This document shows, piece after piece, positions 25,501 through 34,140 of a stretch of 64,000 bases of DNA. Within the stretch, counting starts at the first letter, position 1; every line of letters starts with the position of its first letter. Made by a program: the position numbers and the translations under genes. Under the pieces are notes generated by a model. It made no database searches. It was given only the letters and a program-made list of their open reading frames with translations, and was not told the DNA's origin. The stretch is from Micromonospora_G sp044458865 (GTDB lineage Bacteria; Actinomycetota; Actinomycetes; Mycobacteriales; Micromonosporaceae): NCBI RefSeq assembly GCF_044458865.1, contig NZ_JBITIH010000020.1, positions 62,001 through 126,000 on the forward strand, in the 5' to 3' direction.

Positions 25501-26255
25501 TGGCCAACGAGGCGTACACCCGGTTCGCCGCGGTCCGGAAGAACGTCCGGAGCATCGCCGCCGACCAGCTCGTACGGCTGGAGCAGGCCATGGTCACCGC
25601 GCGGCGTTGGACCGTCACCGAGTTCCGGGAGCTCCTCGTCGCGCACCCGCTGCTGTGGCACCTCGTCCGACGGCTGGTCTGGGGCGTGTACGAGCTGCCC
25701 GATGGCCCTCTCCGGTACGGGTTCCGGATCGCGGAGGACCGTACCTTCGTCGACGCGACCGACAACAAGGTCGCCATCGCCGACGAGGCGGTGATCGGTC
25801 TGGTGCATCCGATCGAGCTGGGCACGGCGTGTGCCGGATGGGCGACGCTCTTCGCCAACCACCAGACCCGGCAGCCGTTCCCACAGCTCGACCGGAAGGT
25901 CTTCGTGCCAACTCCAGAGGTCGTCGCGGCGTTGGACGGCCAGACGGTGCCGACCGGCCGGATCCTGGGCCTGGAACAGCGCGGCTGGCGGCGCGGCGGC
26001 CCGCAGGACGGGGGCATCCAGGGGTGGATCGAGCGGACGGTACGCGACGAGTGGACCTTTGTCGTCGGGGTGGACCCGGGGATCGCCATCGGTGCGCCCA
26101 CCGAGTGGCCGGAGCAGAAACTCGATACTCTCGGCCTCTATGAGGGCGCCGGAGTGTACTGGTGGTTTGACCGCCCGACGGTGCCGCTCGACCGGCTCGA
26201 CCCCGTGACCGCGTCCGAAATCATCCGTGACATCACCGAACTGACCGCCAAATGA
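22563..26255 (+). CDS. WGR domain plus DUF4132 protein
   Basis: A 1230-residue cytoplasmic protein. Residues about 1-75 form a WGR domain (YWRVNRDGSTVIVQFGRVG, then KEFPDEEAAAAHVDK), a fold named after its Trp-Gly-Arg motif and known from PARPs and bacterial MolR-like proteins. A long middle region of helical, HEAT-like repeats follows (about 150-930). The C-terminal about 200 residues are a DUF4132 domain (GRILGLEQRGWRRG, DGGIQGWIERTV, then EWPEQKLDTLGLYEG). The GTG at 22563 has GGGGGAAG upstream and puts the WGR domain at the N-terminus; GTG at 22533 is an alternative. Function is unknown. Relatives are often beside MoxR-ATPase, SWIM or VWA genes, none of which is here. Confidence 0.85.
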   Translation: MRNFQFVSGDSAKYWRVNRDGSTVIVQFGRVGANGTSQAKEFPDEEAAAAHVDKCVAEKLRKGYVEVTAAAPPNAAPPVGLASTGSAAPSDSSLPEGAVVRVVVGGSPAAPATDAVAAAVPDEDILVPPSTWRRNLRLRRGGWFTGTPMPAGADATGTEYLDSARPEIHRLLQDPGSDPELRAAALLLLDGDRHRPLGADPAVGSPLGAAALMGAAARVRGLSFYGGLAQLANYWAETRGLLFAAEAAVALAGIYVDDNVRRATLPDFQPQHVYRGWPDSNLHYCGRIRDLLATASEADYAAVERVLQPVRQAGTPLQRLVTSFLLPTRTDWVEEDTLLAGTLPAGLDAAPLLLPALHTAEQLERVSRHLPVHPNGWTESVLPSLLEGVGAAALPVLLRCFDAAPDARDKQALSSLVALLPADEAFQALLDRIDRSHVLPAALHEAAAAYPRRAVRLMAQSGSRTVDGMLRLHLARHRELVDELLPTLPALAADRIRAIDAEAAAMTDAPTAKLPAVLVSPPWSGKSSVAKSLTIPGLAAEFPPAVSWLPGERDEWLAAYDRRFRHEISRTDLDQLMQLYRTGGPITYGDQTLLLAKAPEELVRPLLAHIQHQDVWNLTQLRVIVARHGTAALPAALRIARVATTMAPALLPLASPELATLMADWCTRSGPLHQVARTWLERHPLAAARALVPASLGKAGSSRRRAEATLRLLAGAGHRAVVLVAAAEYGEAAAVAVGAVLDQDPLDLLPTKMPVIGDWADPASLPRIPLRDGSGALPHESVRHLLTMLAMSKLGEPYPGVAIVKEVVEPRGLAEFGWAVFERWQAALMPPRDSWALESLGLTGDDETIRRLAPIIRAWPGEGGHARAVTGLDVLAALGSDVALMHLNSIAQRVKFKGLKEQAVEKVAKVAEAIGLTGEQLADRLVPDLGLATDGTLRLDYGPRQFVVTFDEQLKPCVTDAAGGRSGALPKPGTGDDATLANEAYTRFAAVRKNVRSIAADQLVRLEQAMVTARRWTVTEFRELLVAHPLLWHLVRRLVWGVYELPDGPLRYGFRIAEDRTFVDATDNKVAIADEAVIGLVHPIELGTACAGWATLFANHQTRQPFPQLDRKVFVPTPEVVAALDGQTVPTGRILGLEQRGWRRGGPQDGGIQGWIERTVRDEWTFVVGVDPGIAIGAPTEWPEQKLDTLGLYEGAGVYWWFDRPTVPLDRLDPVTASEIIRDITELTAK

Positions 26256-26259
26256 TGTC

Positions 26260-26876
26260 GGCGCTCAGCGAACCTCGCCACCGGTAGCGGCGCGACGAAC
26301 CAGCACTTCCCGATCGACACTCCGACGGCGTCCGCCGCGCGCCAGGCCAACTCGGGGTTCGGCTTGCGTATCCCCGCCTCGTCGCTGTACGGCTCGGCGG
26401 CGAACAGCGGGCCGAGGCCGGCGGAGGCGAGGAAGTCCGATGGGCGGCGCCGCTGATCGCGTTGCTCACCACCACCATCGGGATCCCCCCCGGCCGCCGC
26501 CGTACGCAGCGCTTCCGGGATTCCGTCGCGGGACGGTCCACTCGTCGCCCCACGCCCACGCGTAGCTCAACGAGACCGCCTCACGCCGTACCGCCTCTCG
26601 CGCCGCGTCCGGCCAGCCCGGGGTGACGACGTCTTCCCATACCCGCTCGTGGGTCACCTCCAAGGGACCCTGGTCCCGGCTGGTGTCGTCGCGCCAGCGG
26701 GAATACCGGCGGGAGCCGTCAGCGATGCCCCGGACGATCGTGTCGATCGGGACGGTTTGCCCGGTGAGTGCGTGTATTCGCTGGACCAGGGCGGGCGGGG
26801 CGGCTGGCTGCGGGCGTGGCAACTCGACAAGGACACCACCGAAGTCCAGCAGCAGCGCGGCGGGCGGAAACAGCAT
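26260..26876 (-). pseudogene. HAD-superfamily hydrolase broken by frameshifts
   Basis: On the minus strand the sequence reads as one HAD-like protein only if frames are switched at least twice. MLFPPAALLLDFGGVLVELPR...EAVSLSYAWAWGDEW starts at 26876. It continues in a second frame as GGIPMVVVSNAISGAAHR at about 26490-26440, and in a third as AWRAADAVGVSIGKCWFV at about 26350-26290. The nucleophile motif and the Ser-Asn motif are recognisable. The match ends at the point where the acidic GDS/D motif should follow, so the C-terminus is lost as well. It is convergent with the WGR-DUF4132 gene. It is a clear decaying gene. Confidence 0.75.
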
Positions 26877-27430
26877 GCGTCCATCGTCGCCGCATCGGCC
26901 GGCTCTTGCGGCCAGGAGGCCAGAGTTCGCGGGGCAGGGAAGCCGCCTGAGCGCTGGGTGACCGGGCAAGCCGGCGACCCCCCATGCGCTGATTCACCGC
27001 TGCCATCAACCGGCCCGCTGCCCTGAGGCCCTGACATCGCCGGACGGGAGTAGGAGGCGGACGCGGTATTTGCGGATGGGATCGGGTCCGCCGCCGAGCG
27101 CTGACCGTACGAGAAGCGGAAGCCGAGCGGCTGCGGTAGTCGGGGCACCAGTCACGTACGGCCACCGACTGGGCCCGTCACCAGAGCCGACGGGCCGGTC
27201 ACCGCGACGCCGCGCGGGTCGCCGACCCGGCGGCGGCCGGCTCCGGATCGTGATCTGTCGGATATGGAACGAAGTCGCTGTACGGAAAGCTGCCGACCGG
27301 TAACAATGGGTTTCGTGAATCCAGAGAGGCGGGAGACGGATTTCGCCCGCCAGCCGAAGATCCATCCCGACCAGTGGCGTCGCCCCCTCCAGCCCAGGAA
27401 GAACGCGTTCTGTGACTGCCGGTGGGTCCT
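26877..27430. other. Gene-poor stretch
   Basis: About 550 bases between the broken HAD gene and the winged-helix gene. Open frames here are short, overlapping and Arg/Pro-rich on both strands, with no recognisable domain. I see no repeat or RNA gene in it. Confidence 0.5.
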
Positions 27431-28438
27431 GTGTTGAGGATCCACTTCCTGCCAGAGGACCTGGCCCGGACCCACGTCGCCGCCAACGTGGACGCGTTGT
27501 GGGAGACGGTGTTGAGCCTGCAGTTGCTCCACAACCACGACGGCCGGCTCGTGTTCCGCCACTGGCGCCGCGAGGTGCGGCCCCGGGCTCCCCGTTCGGT
27601 GCGGGCGATCCTGCTGTCCCTGTCGCCACCGCGTGGCGACTTTGCCGACCTGCTCACCCCGGCCACCGGAACGCTCGGCTTGGACGCTGGTCTGGAAAGC
27701 GTCCGCGCCACCCCGCTGCGGCTGATCCGTCGCGACCTCGACCACCTGGCCGTACGCCAGCGGCTCCCCTCATGGAGCAGCCCATTGGCCGACGGGGAAC
27801 CTCAGGCGCTGAACCACGTCGTCCAGGCGCTGCGCACCTGGCATGACACCGCAGTCCGTCCGTACCACGATCAGATCACCACACATCTCGACGCCGACCG
27901 GGCGATCCGCCTCCGGGACGCCCGGCTGGGCGGACCGGAACGCGTCCTCGCCGGCCTGCCACCACCACTGGACTGGCAGCCGCCGGTCCTGCTCAGCCCG
28001 TACCCGGAAGATCATGACCTGTACCTCGACGGCCGAGGGCTGATCCTGTTGCCGGCCTTTTTCTGCTGGGGTAAGCCGGTCACCCTCATCAACCCGCATC
28101 TACCACCGGTCCTCGTCTATCCGGTGGAGCGCGACCTGGACTGGCTGAACCCGCACTCCACTTCGACCACCTACGGAGACCGTGCCATCGCGGCCCTGAT
28201 CGGATCGACCAGAGCCGCGGTGTTGGACACGGTGGGCCAGGGCCCGGTCAGCACCACCGAGGTGGCGAAACGCCTACGCATCTGCCCGTCGTCGGCCAGC
28301 GAACACGCTACGACTCTCCGCGAAGCCGGGCTCATCGTCACCCGCCGAGCCGGCAACGCCGTGCTTCACAGCCTCACCCCGACCGGAGTCGCCCTGCTCG
28401 ACGGTCCTCGGGGGAGTGTGTCGATTTCGCCTCTCTAG
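27431..28438 (+). CDS. Winged-helix (ArsR-like) transcriptional regulator
   Basis: A 335-residue regulator. The N-terminal about 240 residues begin VLRIHFLPEDLARTHVA and belong to a sensor-type domain common in Streptomyces and Micromonospora regulators of this shape. The C-terminal about 80 residues hold a winged helix (AALIGSTRAAVLDTV, STTEVAKRLRICPSSASEHA, TLREAGLIVTRR). The ligand is unknown. GTG at 27431 is chosen because related proteins start with the LRIHF string; GTG at 27422 is an alternative and no strong ribosome site decides. It has no obvious operon partner. Confidence 0.75.
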   Translation: MLRIHFLPEDLARTHVAANVDALWETVLSLQLLHNHDGRLVFRHWRREVRPRAPRSVRAILLSLSPPRGDFADLLTPATGTLGLDAGLESVRATPLRLIRRDLDHLAVRQRLPSWSSPLADGEPQALNHVVQALRTWHDTAVRPYHDQITTHLDADRAIRLRDARLGGPERVLAGLPPPLDWQPPVLLSPYPEDHDLYLDGRGLILLPAFFCWGKPVTLINPHLPPVLVYPVERDLDWLNPHSTSTTYGDRAIAALIGSTRAAVLDTVGQGPVSTTEVAKRLRICPSSASEHATTLREAGLIVTRRAGNAVLHSLTPTGVALLDGPRGSVSISPL

Positions 28439-28561
28439 CAGACATAGTGTTGGACTTTGAAGTCGAGCGTGCGCGGGATGGCTACCTGCGCACGTGCCCG
28501 CAAAGCCAAACCTATGTCTCACCCACGGTCAGAGGCCACCTTATCGGTGGTCGCGGCTAGA

Positions 28562-28978
28562 CTAGACCGGGAAATAGACGTCGACCGCGAGAAAGCCGCC
28601 GGCCACGTCGCACGTCTTCTCGAATCCGAAGGTTTTCGTGGTGCCCGCAGACGCCGTGCGGGGCTCTTCGAAGTAGCAGCTGCCATTCTCGTTGTAGCCT
28701 ACGAACAACACCGTCCGCGAATCGCTGACCGCCTTCACGTATCCACCGATTTGCAGGCTGCGGTTGTAGAAGATGATGTCACCCTCGGTGATTGATGCGC
28801 CGTAGGTGATGCGGAATGGTTGTGTAGTCGAGTCGACTGCCGATACGGTGGCCACGCGTACGTATGTCTGCGGGGCGGCCTGAGCTGGAGCTTCGGCTTG
28901 GGCCAGCGTGCCGGCGGTGAGGGTGGCTGCGGCGGCCAGCGCGGTCAATAGTCGGCCGGCGTTCCTGCGTGCGGTCAT
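28562..28978 (-). CDS. Small secreted protein of unknown function
   Basis: A 138-residue secreted protein. The signal peptide (RRNAGRLLTALAAAATLTAG, with cleavage near AQAAPQ about residue 35) is followed by a compact domain of about 100 residues containing two cysteines (in NGSCYFEEP and EKTCDVAG) that could form a disulphide, and ending DVYFPV. The ATG at 28978 has GGGAG upstream; an upstream in-frame start is unlikely. I recognise no family. It could be a small secreted inhibitor or binding protein, but nothing in the sequence proves this. Confidence 0.65.
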   Translation of the reverse strand: MTARRNAGRLLTALAAAATLTAGTLAQAEAPAQAAPQTYVRVATVSAVDSTTQPFRITYGASITEGDIIFYNRSLQIGGYVKAVSDSRTVLFVGYNENGSCYFEEPRTASAGTTKTFGFEKTCDVAGGFLAVDVYFPV

Positions 28979-30205
28979 CGACACTCCCTGCTTCCTACTT
29001 GGGAAGATCTGTTCCGACAATCTCTGTCGATGAGATCCCCGTTGACAATGCGCCGGTACACGACACCGCGTCGGCTTCGCGTGGCCGGCTCCTGTCCATG
29101 CTGGTGGCTGCGGTCATCAGAGCGGAGCGCCATTCGGCCAGTGCCGAATGGCGCAGGTCCGAGGCAAGCGGGGGAATTCTGGATGATCTTCGTACTTGCC
29201 GGGCAGGTGCTGCGACCAGCAGGCGGTTCTCTGGGCGGGTAGTCGAGGGTGACCAACTCCGGGGTGACGCGGACGGTGACCATGACGAAGCCGTTGCGGT
29301 CCGGGTACGCATCGATCGTCGACGGTGGCGACAGCGGTGCCGTTGGGTGCGTGCCGTCGGATATCTGGTGATCCGCAGGCGGGTCGAACCTCCCGGCGTC
29401 CGACGAGGCCACTGCCGTCGCCGCCTGTACCGTGCCAATACTTGCCGCTGGGAACCGTCTCGGCGGGGAACCGGAACCCGGCGAACGCCGACTTGGGCGG
29501 TGACCACTACGCTCGGTAGCCCGATCGCTTCACACACCCAGCTTGCCCCGACCTCCGCTACCAGCAACGCAACGGAGCCGGCACCCGATTCCCTCGGCAC
29601 CAGCGATATGCCGATCCGGATGCGACGAAAGACGCTGATGGCCTGTGGAATGTGGCGGTGCAGTCTCCGTGGTGGTCTTTTGTAGACAGCCGATGGCTCT
29701 TGATTGCCTGCGCTGGACTTCCTTGGGTTCCCGAACCGATCCCGGCGCGAGGCACCCACCACGTGGCGCCAGGATCAAATCAGGCTGATTTGCGTTGCGG
29801 TCTGGGTCGCCTGGTGGTCAAGGCGTTCGCCTGGGTCAGGCTTGGAGGAGAGCTTGGAGTTGTGGCGACGGGGTGTCGGGGTCGACGACCAGGTTGGTTC
29901 GTTGACGACGAGACCGGCGTTCCATCGGCAGTGTTTGCGATGCAGTTCGCAGTCGCCTGTCGGACAATCGACGCTGCTGGCCGTCGGCGTCGTGGCATGG
30001 AATCTTACTACCGGGCGGCAGTGGGGGCATGGGCGCCGGTTCTTCTGACTTGGCGCCGGAATACCTGCGTCCAGGTGTGATGTCCATCTGGCGTCATGTC
30101 GCCTCTGCGACAGGGCTGAGGCGGCGCCGACGAAATGTTCGCGTCGCAGACTCCCAGCTGTCGTCATTTCCGATGGCGCACTGCTGAACACAAGGAGTCT
30201 GTTTC
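28979..30205. other. Gene-poor island DNA holding an IS remnant
   Basis: About 1.2 kb with no convincing intact gene. It contains the inverted IS6-like remnant (29459-29579). A minus-strand open frame at 29775-30191 has a Cys/His cluster (CPHC, then CELHRKHC) that could be part of a small zinc-binding protein, but start, ribosome site and family are all unclear, so it is not called. The bases just before 30206 contain aaggag, the ribosome site of the next gene. Confidence 0.5.
29459..29579 (-). mobile_element. IS6-family-like left-end remnant, copy B (inverted)
   Basis: The reverse complement of this stretch starts ggctccgttgcgttgctgg and is near-identical to 22077-22198. It reads the same KSAFAGFRFPAE transposase N-terminus before diverging just after ccgccgag. 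It ends where copy A continues into AVRWYVRY, so this copy is shorter. The two copies form a long-range inverted repeat 7.3 kb apart. Confidence 0.6.
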
Positions 30206-33200
30206 ATGTCCACCGTTCTGCGTCGTACGGCTGCTGGACTGGCGGCCGTCCTCGCGATCACCGCTGCCAGTCCGCCGCTGGCTTCAGCCGCGCCGTCAAC
30301 CGCTCCGCCGGTAGTTCCGCCTGGGAGTGGTCCGGCCTTGTCGGCTGGCGCGGCTGCGAAGGTCACCCTGATCACGGGTGATGTGGTTGAGGTCAGCTCG
30401 GTCGGGGGCGGCCGGTTCGCCGCTTCGGTGCAGCCGGCTCCGGGTCGGGAGCAGATCACGTTCCACACGCTCGAGGCCGATGGCGGCTTGCGGGTGCTGC
30501 CGAGCGACGTGATTCCCTACGTCTCGACCGGCAAGGTGGACGCGGATCTCTTCGATGTGCAGGAGCTGATCGCAGACGGCTATGGTGACTCGTCGGCGGT
30601 GAGTCTGCCGTTGATTGTGCGTTACCGGGATCCGGCCGCCGGGGCCCGGGCCGCGATGGCGGGTGTGACGAGCAGCCGGGCGTTGCCGAGTATCGGTGGT
30701 GCCGCGTTGGCTGCGGGTAAGGCGTCGTTGGCCGACTTCTGGCGGGCCGCCGCGACGGAACCGGCTGCGGGTGCCCGTTCGGGTAGCGCGGCGGCGTTGG
30801 GCGGTGGGATCGACAAGATCTGGCTGGACGGCAAGGTCCGTCCGGTGCTTGACCGGAGTACCGCACAGATCGGTGCGCCAGCGGCGTGGCAGGCGGGTTA
30901 CGACGGCACCGGGGTCAAGGTGGCGGTGCTCGACACCGGCATCGATCAGACCCATCCGGATATCGCGGGCAAGGTGGTACTGGCAAAGAACTTCACCACC
31001 AGCGAGGATACGGTTGACCACTTCGGGCACGGCACGCACGTGGCGGCGACGGTGGCGGGGACCGGTGCTGGTTCCGGTGGCACCCGCAAGGGGGTGGCGC
31101 CGGGGGCGAGTCTGCTGGTCGGCAAGGTCCTCGGAGATGACGGAAGTGGATCCGAGTCGTGGATCATCTCCGGGATGGAATGGGCTGCGGCTCAGGGCGC
31201 CGGTGTGATCAACATGAGTCTCGGTGGTGGGGCGACTGACGGCACCGATCCGATGAGTGAGGCGGTCAATCGGATCACCGCCGAGGAGGGCACCCTCTTC
31301 GTGATCGCCGCAGGTAATGAGGGTGCGGAGTACACCGTCGGGTCGCCGGGTGCCGCCGCGTCGGCGCTGACGGTAGGCGCGGTGGACCGGGACGAGTCGC
31401 TGGCCGACTTCTCGAGCCGGGGTCCTCGGTTGGGTGATGAGGGGTTGAAGCCCGAGATTACCGCTCCGGGTGTGGACATCGTCGCGGCCCGGGCCGCTGG
31501 CACCACGATGGGTACGCCGGCGGATGAGCTGTACACGGCGGCGTCGGGTACCTCGATGGCGACCCCTCACGTGGCCGGTGCGGCCGCGCTGCTGGCGCAG
31601 CAGCACCCGGACTGGTCGCCGGCGCGGTTGAAGAACGCGTTGGTCAGTACTGCCCGAACGAACAAGGACGTCTCGGTGTTCGGCGGGGGGGCCGGGCGGG
31701 TCGATGTGGCTCGGGCTGTCTCCCAGCACGTCTTCGCCACCGGGGTGGCCGACTTCGCCCTGATCACGGGTGCGGGCCCGGACTCGGCACCGGTGAGTCG
31801 GACGGTGACCTACACCAACGACGGTCCCGCTCCGGTGACGCTGAACCTGGCGCTTGAGATGTCGGACCTCGGCACTGGTGCCCCCGCGGGTGACGCGATC
31901 ACGGTTGGCGGTCGCGCGGTGACGGTGCCGGCTGGCGGATCGGTCGAGGCGCCGGTCACGGTCGATGTGGCGAAGCTGCCCTACGGGCAGTATGGCGGCT
32001 GGCTCACCGCGACCGGACCGGATGGCGTCGTGGTCACCACCGCCGTCGCGGTCTCCGTCGAGGGACCGCCGCACACCGTGACCTTCCGCGCGGTGGATCG
32101 AGCCGGCGCGCCGCTGCAACGATTGCCGGTCATCCTTCTGCAGGGCGACAACTCGCGTTCGGACCGGTCCGGCTCGCTGTACGGGTCTCCCACCTGGACC
32201 ACCTCTGTGGCGGAGGGCACCTATCTCCTGTACGCCATGATGGAGGACACCACCAACCGGCAGTACATCCAGGCCGGCGTGATCATCGATCCTGAGCTGA
32301 AGGTGGATCGGGACATTGAGGTGATTCTCGACTTCCGTAAGGCCACCCCGATCCGGATCGAAACGCCAAAGCCGGCCGAGCAGCAGTCTGTGCTGAGCTA
32401 CTACGCGCATCGGGTGACCGGCACCGGTCGCGAGATCAACATCGGCGCCATGCACTTCAGCGGGGTCCGACAGGTCAGCGTCACGCCGACCAAGAAGCTC
32501 TCCAGCGGCGAGTTCGAATTCTCATCCCGCTGGCAACTGGCCGCGCCGAGGGTCCAGGCCAAAGTCGGCGGGGTACCCGGCCCGCTCGACATGAGCCTCT
32601 CTGTTCGCTCACCGGCCTCCGACGGTAAGCGCAGCTTCCCGCTGGTCGACGCCGGCCAGGGCACCCCCGCCGAACTGAAGGCGGCGAAGGTGAAGGGCGC
32701 GGCCGTCCTGTTCCGGTCCAATCTGACGAACGAGGGGGCGCTCGCTGCGGCTGCTGCGGCTGCTGGCGCGGCGGTGGCGCTGATGGTGCGTCCCAGCGAG
32801 TTCTCGACATGGGCTGAGTGGAACCCGGTTCATCCGTTCCGGGAGGCGCTCCCCATGCTGGTGGTGTCGGCGGAGACCGGGGCGAAGCTGATCGACCGGG
32901 TAGCCAAGAGACCGGCCACCCTGGACCTGACCATTACCACCGCAAGCCCATACCTCTACGACGTGCAGCACGTGGAGACTGACCAAATCCCGGAGCAGAT
33001 CGTCTACCGGGTGACCCCGGAGAACTCCGTGCGGATCACCACCAAGTACCCGGACAACGGCGGTAGTCTCTGGGCGAAGGAGCAGCGGTTCGGCTGGCGC
33101 CCCTGGCAGGATTTTGCCTGGAACGATCAGTCCCGCTACGCCGCGACCTCGCAGGTGCGCGAGGAGTGGGTAACCGCCGGAGACTCTCTCTGGCAGCACC

Positions 33201-33958
33201 GGGTGGCGCAGGACTGGGCGTTGGGGCCCGATGACACGTTGAGGTCCGGAATGACCAAGCCGCCCACCAGCTACCGTCCCGGTAAGCGTGAGGAGAGCTG
33301 GTACACCCCGGTGGTCCGGCCAGCATCACCCAAGGGTGTGCCGGAGCTGGTCTCCACCCGCACCGGCAATACCCTCGCGCTGCGGGTACCCGAGTTCGTC
33401 GACGCCGATGGCCACTACACCATCGGTGAGGCGAACAGGGTCAACGCCACCCTGTGGCGCGATGGCCAACTCTTGGCCGAACTCCCCAACGCGCGCCGGG
33501 ACGTCACCACCACTAGCGCCCAGGCGTGGTACCGCCTGGCCCTGAACACCAGCCGTTCGAGCGCGGAATGGACCTGGGGTACCCGCACTGAGACGGTGTG
33601 GGACTTCCGCTCCGGACAACGACCGGGCGACAAGGCCCGGCCGCTGCCGCTGCTCCAGGTCGACTACACGGCACCGGTCAACCTGGACGGTGTGGCCCGC
33701 GAACGGGAACACACGCTGCGCCTGAGCGTGCGTAACCAGAACGGGCTCGGCGCCGTCGACGGTGCCGCGCTAACCGCCGAGGTCTCCTTCAACGAGGGAG
33801 CCACCTGGAAGAAGGTCACCGTCTCCGGCAAGGGTCCGGACTTCCGGGCCAGCATCCCGGCCGGACACGGCAAGAGCGTTTCGCTGCGGGTCCGGGCGAC
33901 CGACGCTGACGGTAACGCGATCACCCAGACCGTCATCCGGGCCTATGGTCTGAGCTGA
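30206..33958 (+). CDS. Large secreted S8 subtilase with PA-type insert and C-terminal accessory region
   Basis: A 1250-residue secreted serine protease. Signal peptide about 1-29, propeptide to about 215, catalytic S8 domain about 220-530. Triad residues are D243 (VAVLDTGID), H275 (FGHGTHVA) and S450 (SGTSMATPHVAG), and oxyanion Asn371 (AAGNEG) is present, so it should be active. After the catalytic domain come beta-rich modules. The block around 790-890 (AAVLFRSNLTNEGALAAAAAAAG) resembles a PA-type insert, and the C-terminus resembles an Ig-like fold. The start has AAGGAG 11 bases upstream and a terminator follows. It stands alone within the putative island. Confidence 0.92.
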   Translation: MSTVLRRTAAGLAAVLAITAASPPLASAAPSTAPPVVPPGSGPALSAGAAAKVTLITGDVVEVSSVGGGRFAASVQPAPGREQITFHTLEADGGLRVLPSDVIPYVSTGKVDADLFDVQELIADGYGDSSAVSLPLIVRYRDPAAGARAAMAGVTSSRALPSIGGAALAAGKASLADFWRAAATEPAAGARSGSAAALGGGIDKIWLDGKVRPVLDRSTAQIGAPAAWQAGYDGTGVKVAVLDTGIDQTHPDIAGKVVLAKNFTTSEDTVDHFGHGTHVAATVAGTGAGSGGTRKGVAPGASLLVGKVLGDDGSGSESWIISGMEWAAAQGAGVINMSLGGGATDGTDPMSEAVNRITAEEGTLFVIAAGNEGAEYTVGSPGAAASALTVGAVDRDESLADFSSRGPRLGDEGLKPEITAPGVDIVAARAAGTTMGTPADELYTAASGTSMATPHVAGAAALLAQQHPDWSPARLKNALVSTARTNKDVSVFGGGAGRVDVARAVSQHVFATGVADFALITGAGPDSAPVSRTVTYTNDGPAPVTLNLALEMSDLGTGAPAGDAITVGGRAVTVPAGGSVEAPVTVDVAKLPYGQYGGWLTATGPDGVVVTTAVAVSVEGPPHTVTFRAVDRAGAPLQRLPVILLQGDNSRSDRSGSLYGSPTWTTSVAEGTYLLYAMMEDTTNRQYIQAGVIIDPELKVDRDIEVILDFRKATPIRIETPKPAEQQSVLSYYAHRVTGTGREINIGAMHFSGVRQVSVTPTKKLSSGEFEFSSRWQLAAPRVQAKVGGVPGPLDMSLSVRSPASDGKRSFPLVDAGQGTPAELKAAKVKGAAVLFRSNLTNEGALAAAAAAAGAAVALMVRPSEFSTWAEWNPVHPFREALPMLVVSAETGAKLIDRVAKRPATLDLTITTASPYLYDVQHVETDQIPEQIVYRVTPENSVRITTKYPDNGGSLWAKEQRFGWRPWQDFAWNDQSRYAATSQVREEWVTAGDSLWQHRVAQDWALGPDDTLRSGMTKPPTSYRPGKREESWYTPVVRPASPKGVPELVSTRTGNTLALRVPEFVDADGHYTIGEANRVNATLWRDGQLLAELPNARRDVTTTSAQAWYRLALNTSRSSAEWTWGTRTETVWDFRSGQRPGDKARPLPLLQVDYTAPVNLDGVAREREHTLRLSVRNQNGLGAVDGAALTAEVSFNEGATWKKVTVSGKGPDFRASIPAGHGKSVSLRVRATDADGNAITQTVIRAYGLS

Positions 33959-33967
33959 CAGCTCACT

Positions 33968-33997
33968 GGGCGGGGCGACCGGTTGGTCGCCCCGCCC
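33968..33997 (+). terminator. Terminator hairpin after the large subtilase gene
   Basis: A perfect 13-base-pair GC-rich stem, gggcggggcgacc (33968-33980) with ggtcgccccgccc (33985-33997), around the tetraloop ggtt, ten bases after the stop. No T-run follows, as is common in this group. Confidence 0.8.
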
Positions 33998-34140
33998 GCA
34001 GTGGCGGTACGGAGCCTGCTGCCCGCTCGGATCCTGACCGATCGCGATAGCGGGCTAGGTAAAGGCGCAGGCCACAGCCCGTCCCCCAGATATGGGGGCC
34101 GGGCCGCCGAAGCCAGTGGCTCCGGCAGCTCCAGGTCGAC

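Noticed and set aside
29775..30191. Minus-strand open frame with a CPHC and CELHRKHC cluster
   Set aside because: No ribosome site, unclear start and no family match. Mentioned in the intergenic entry but not called as a gene.
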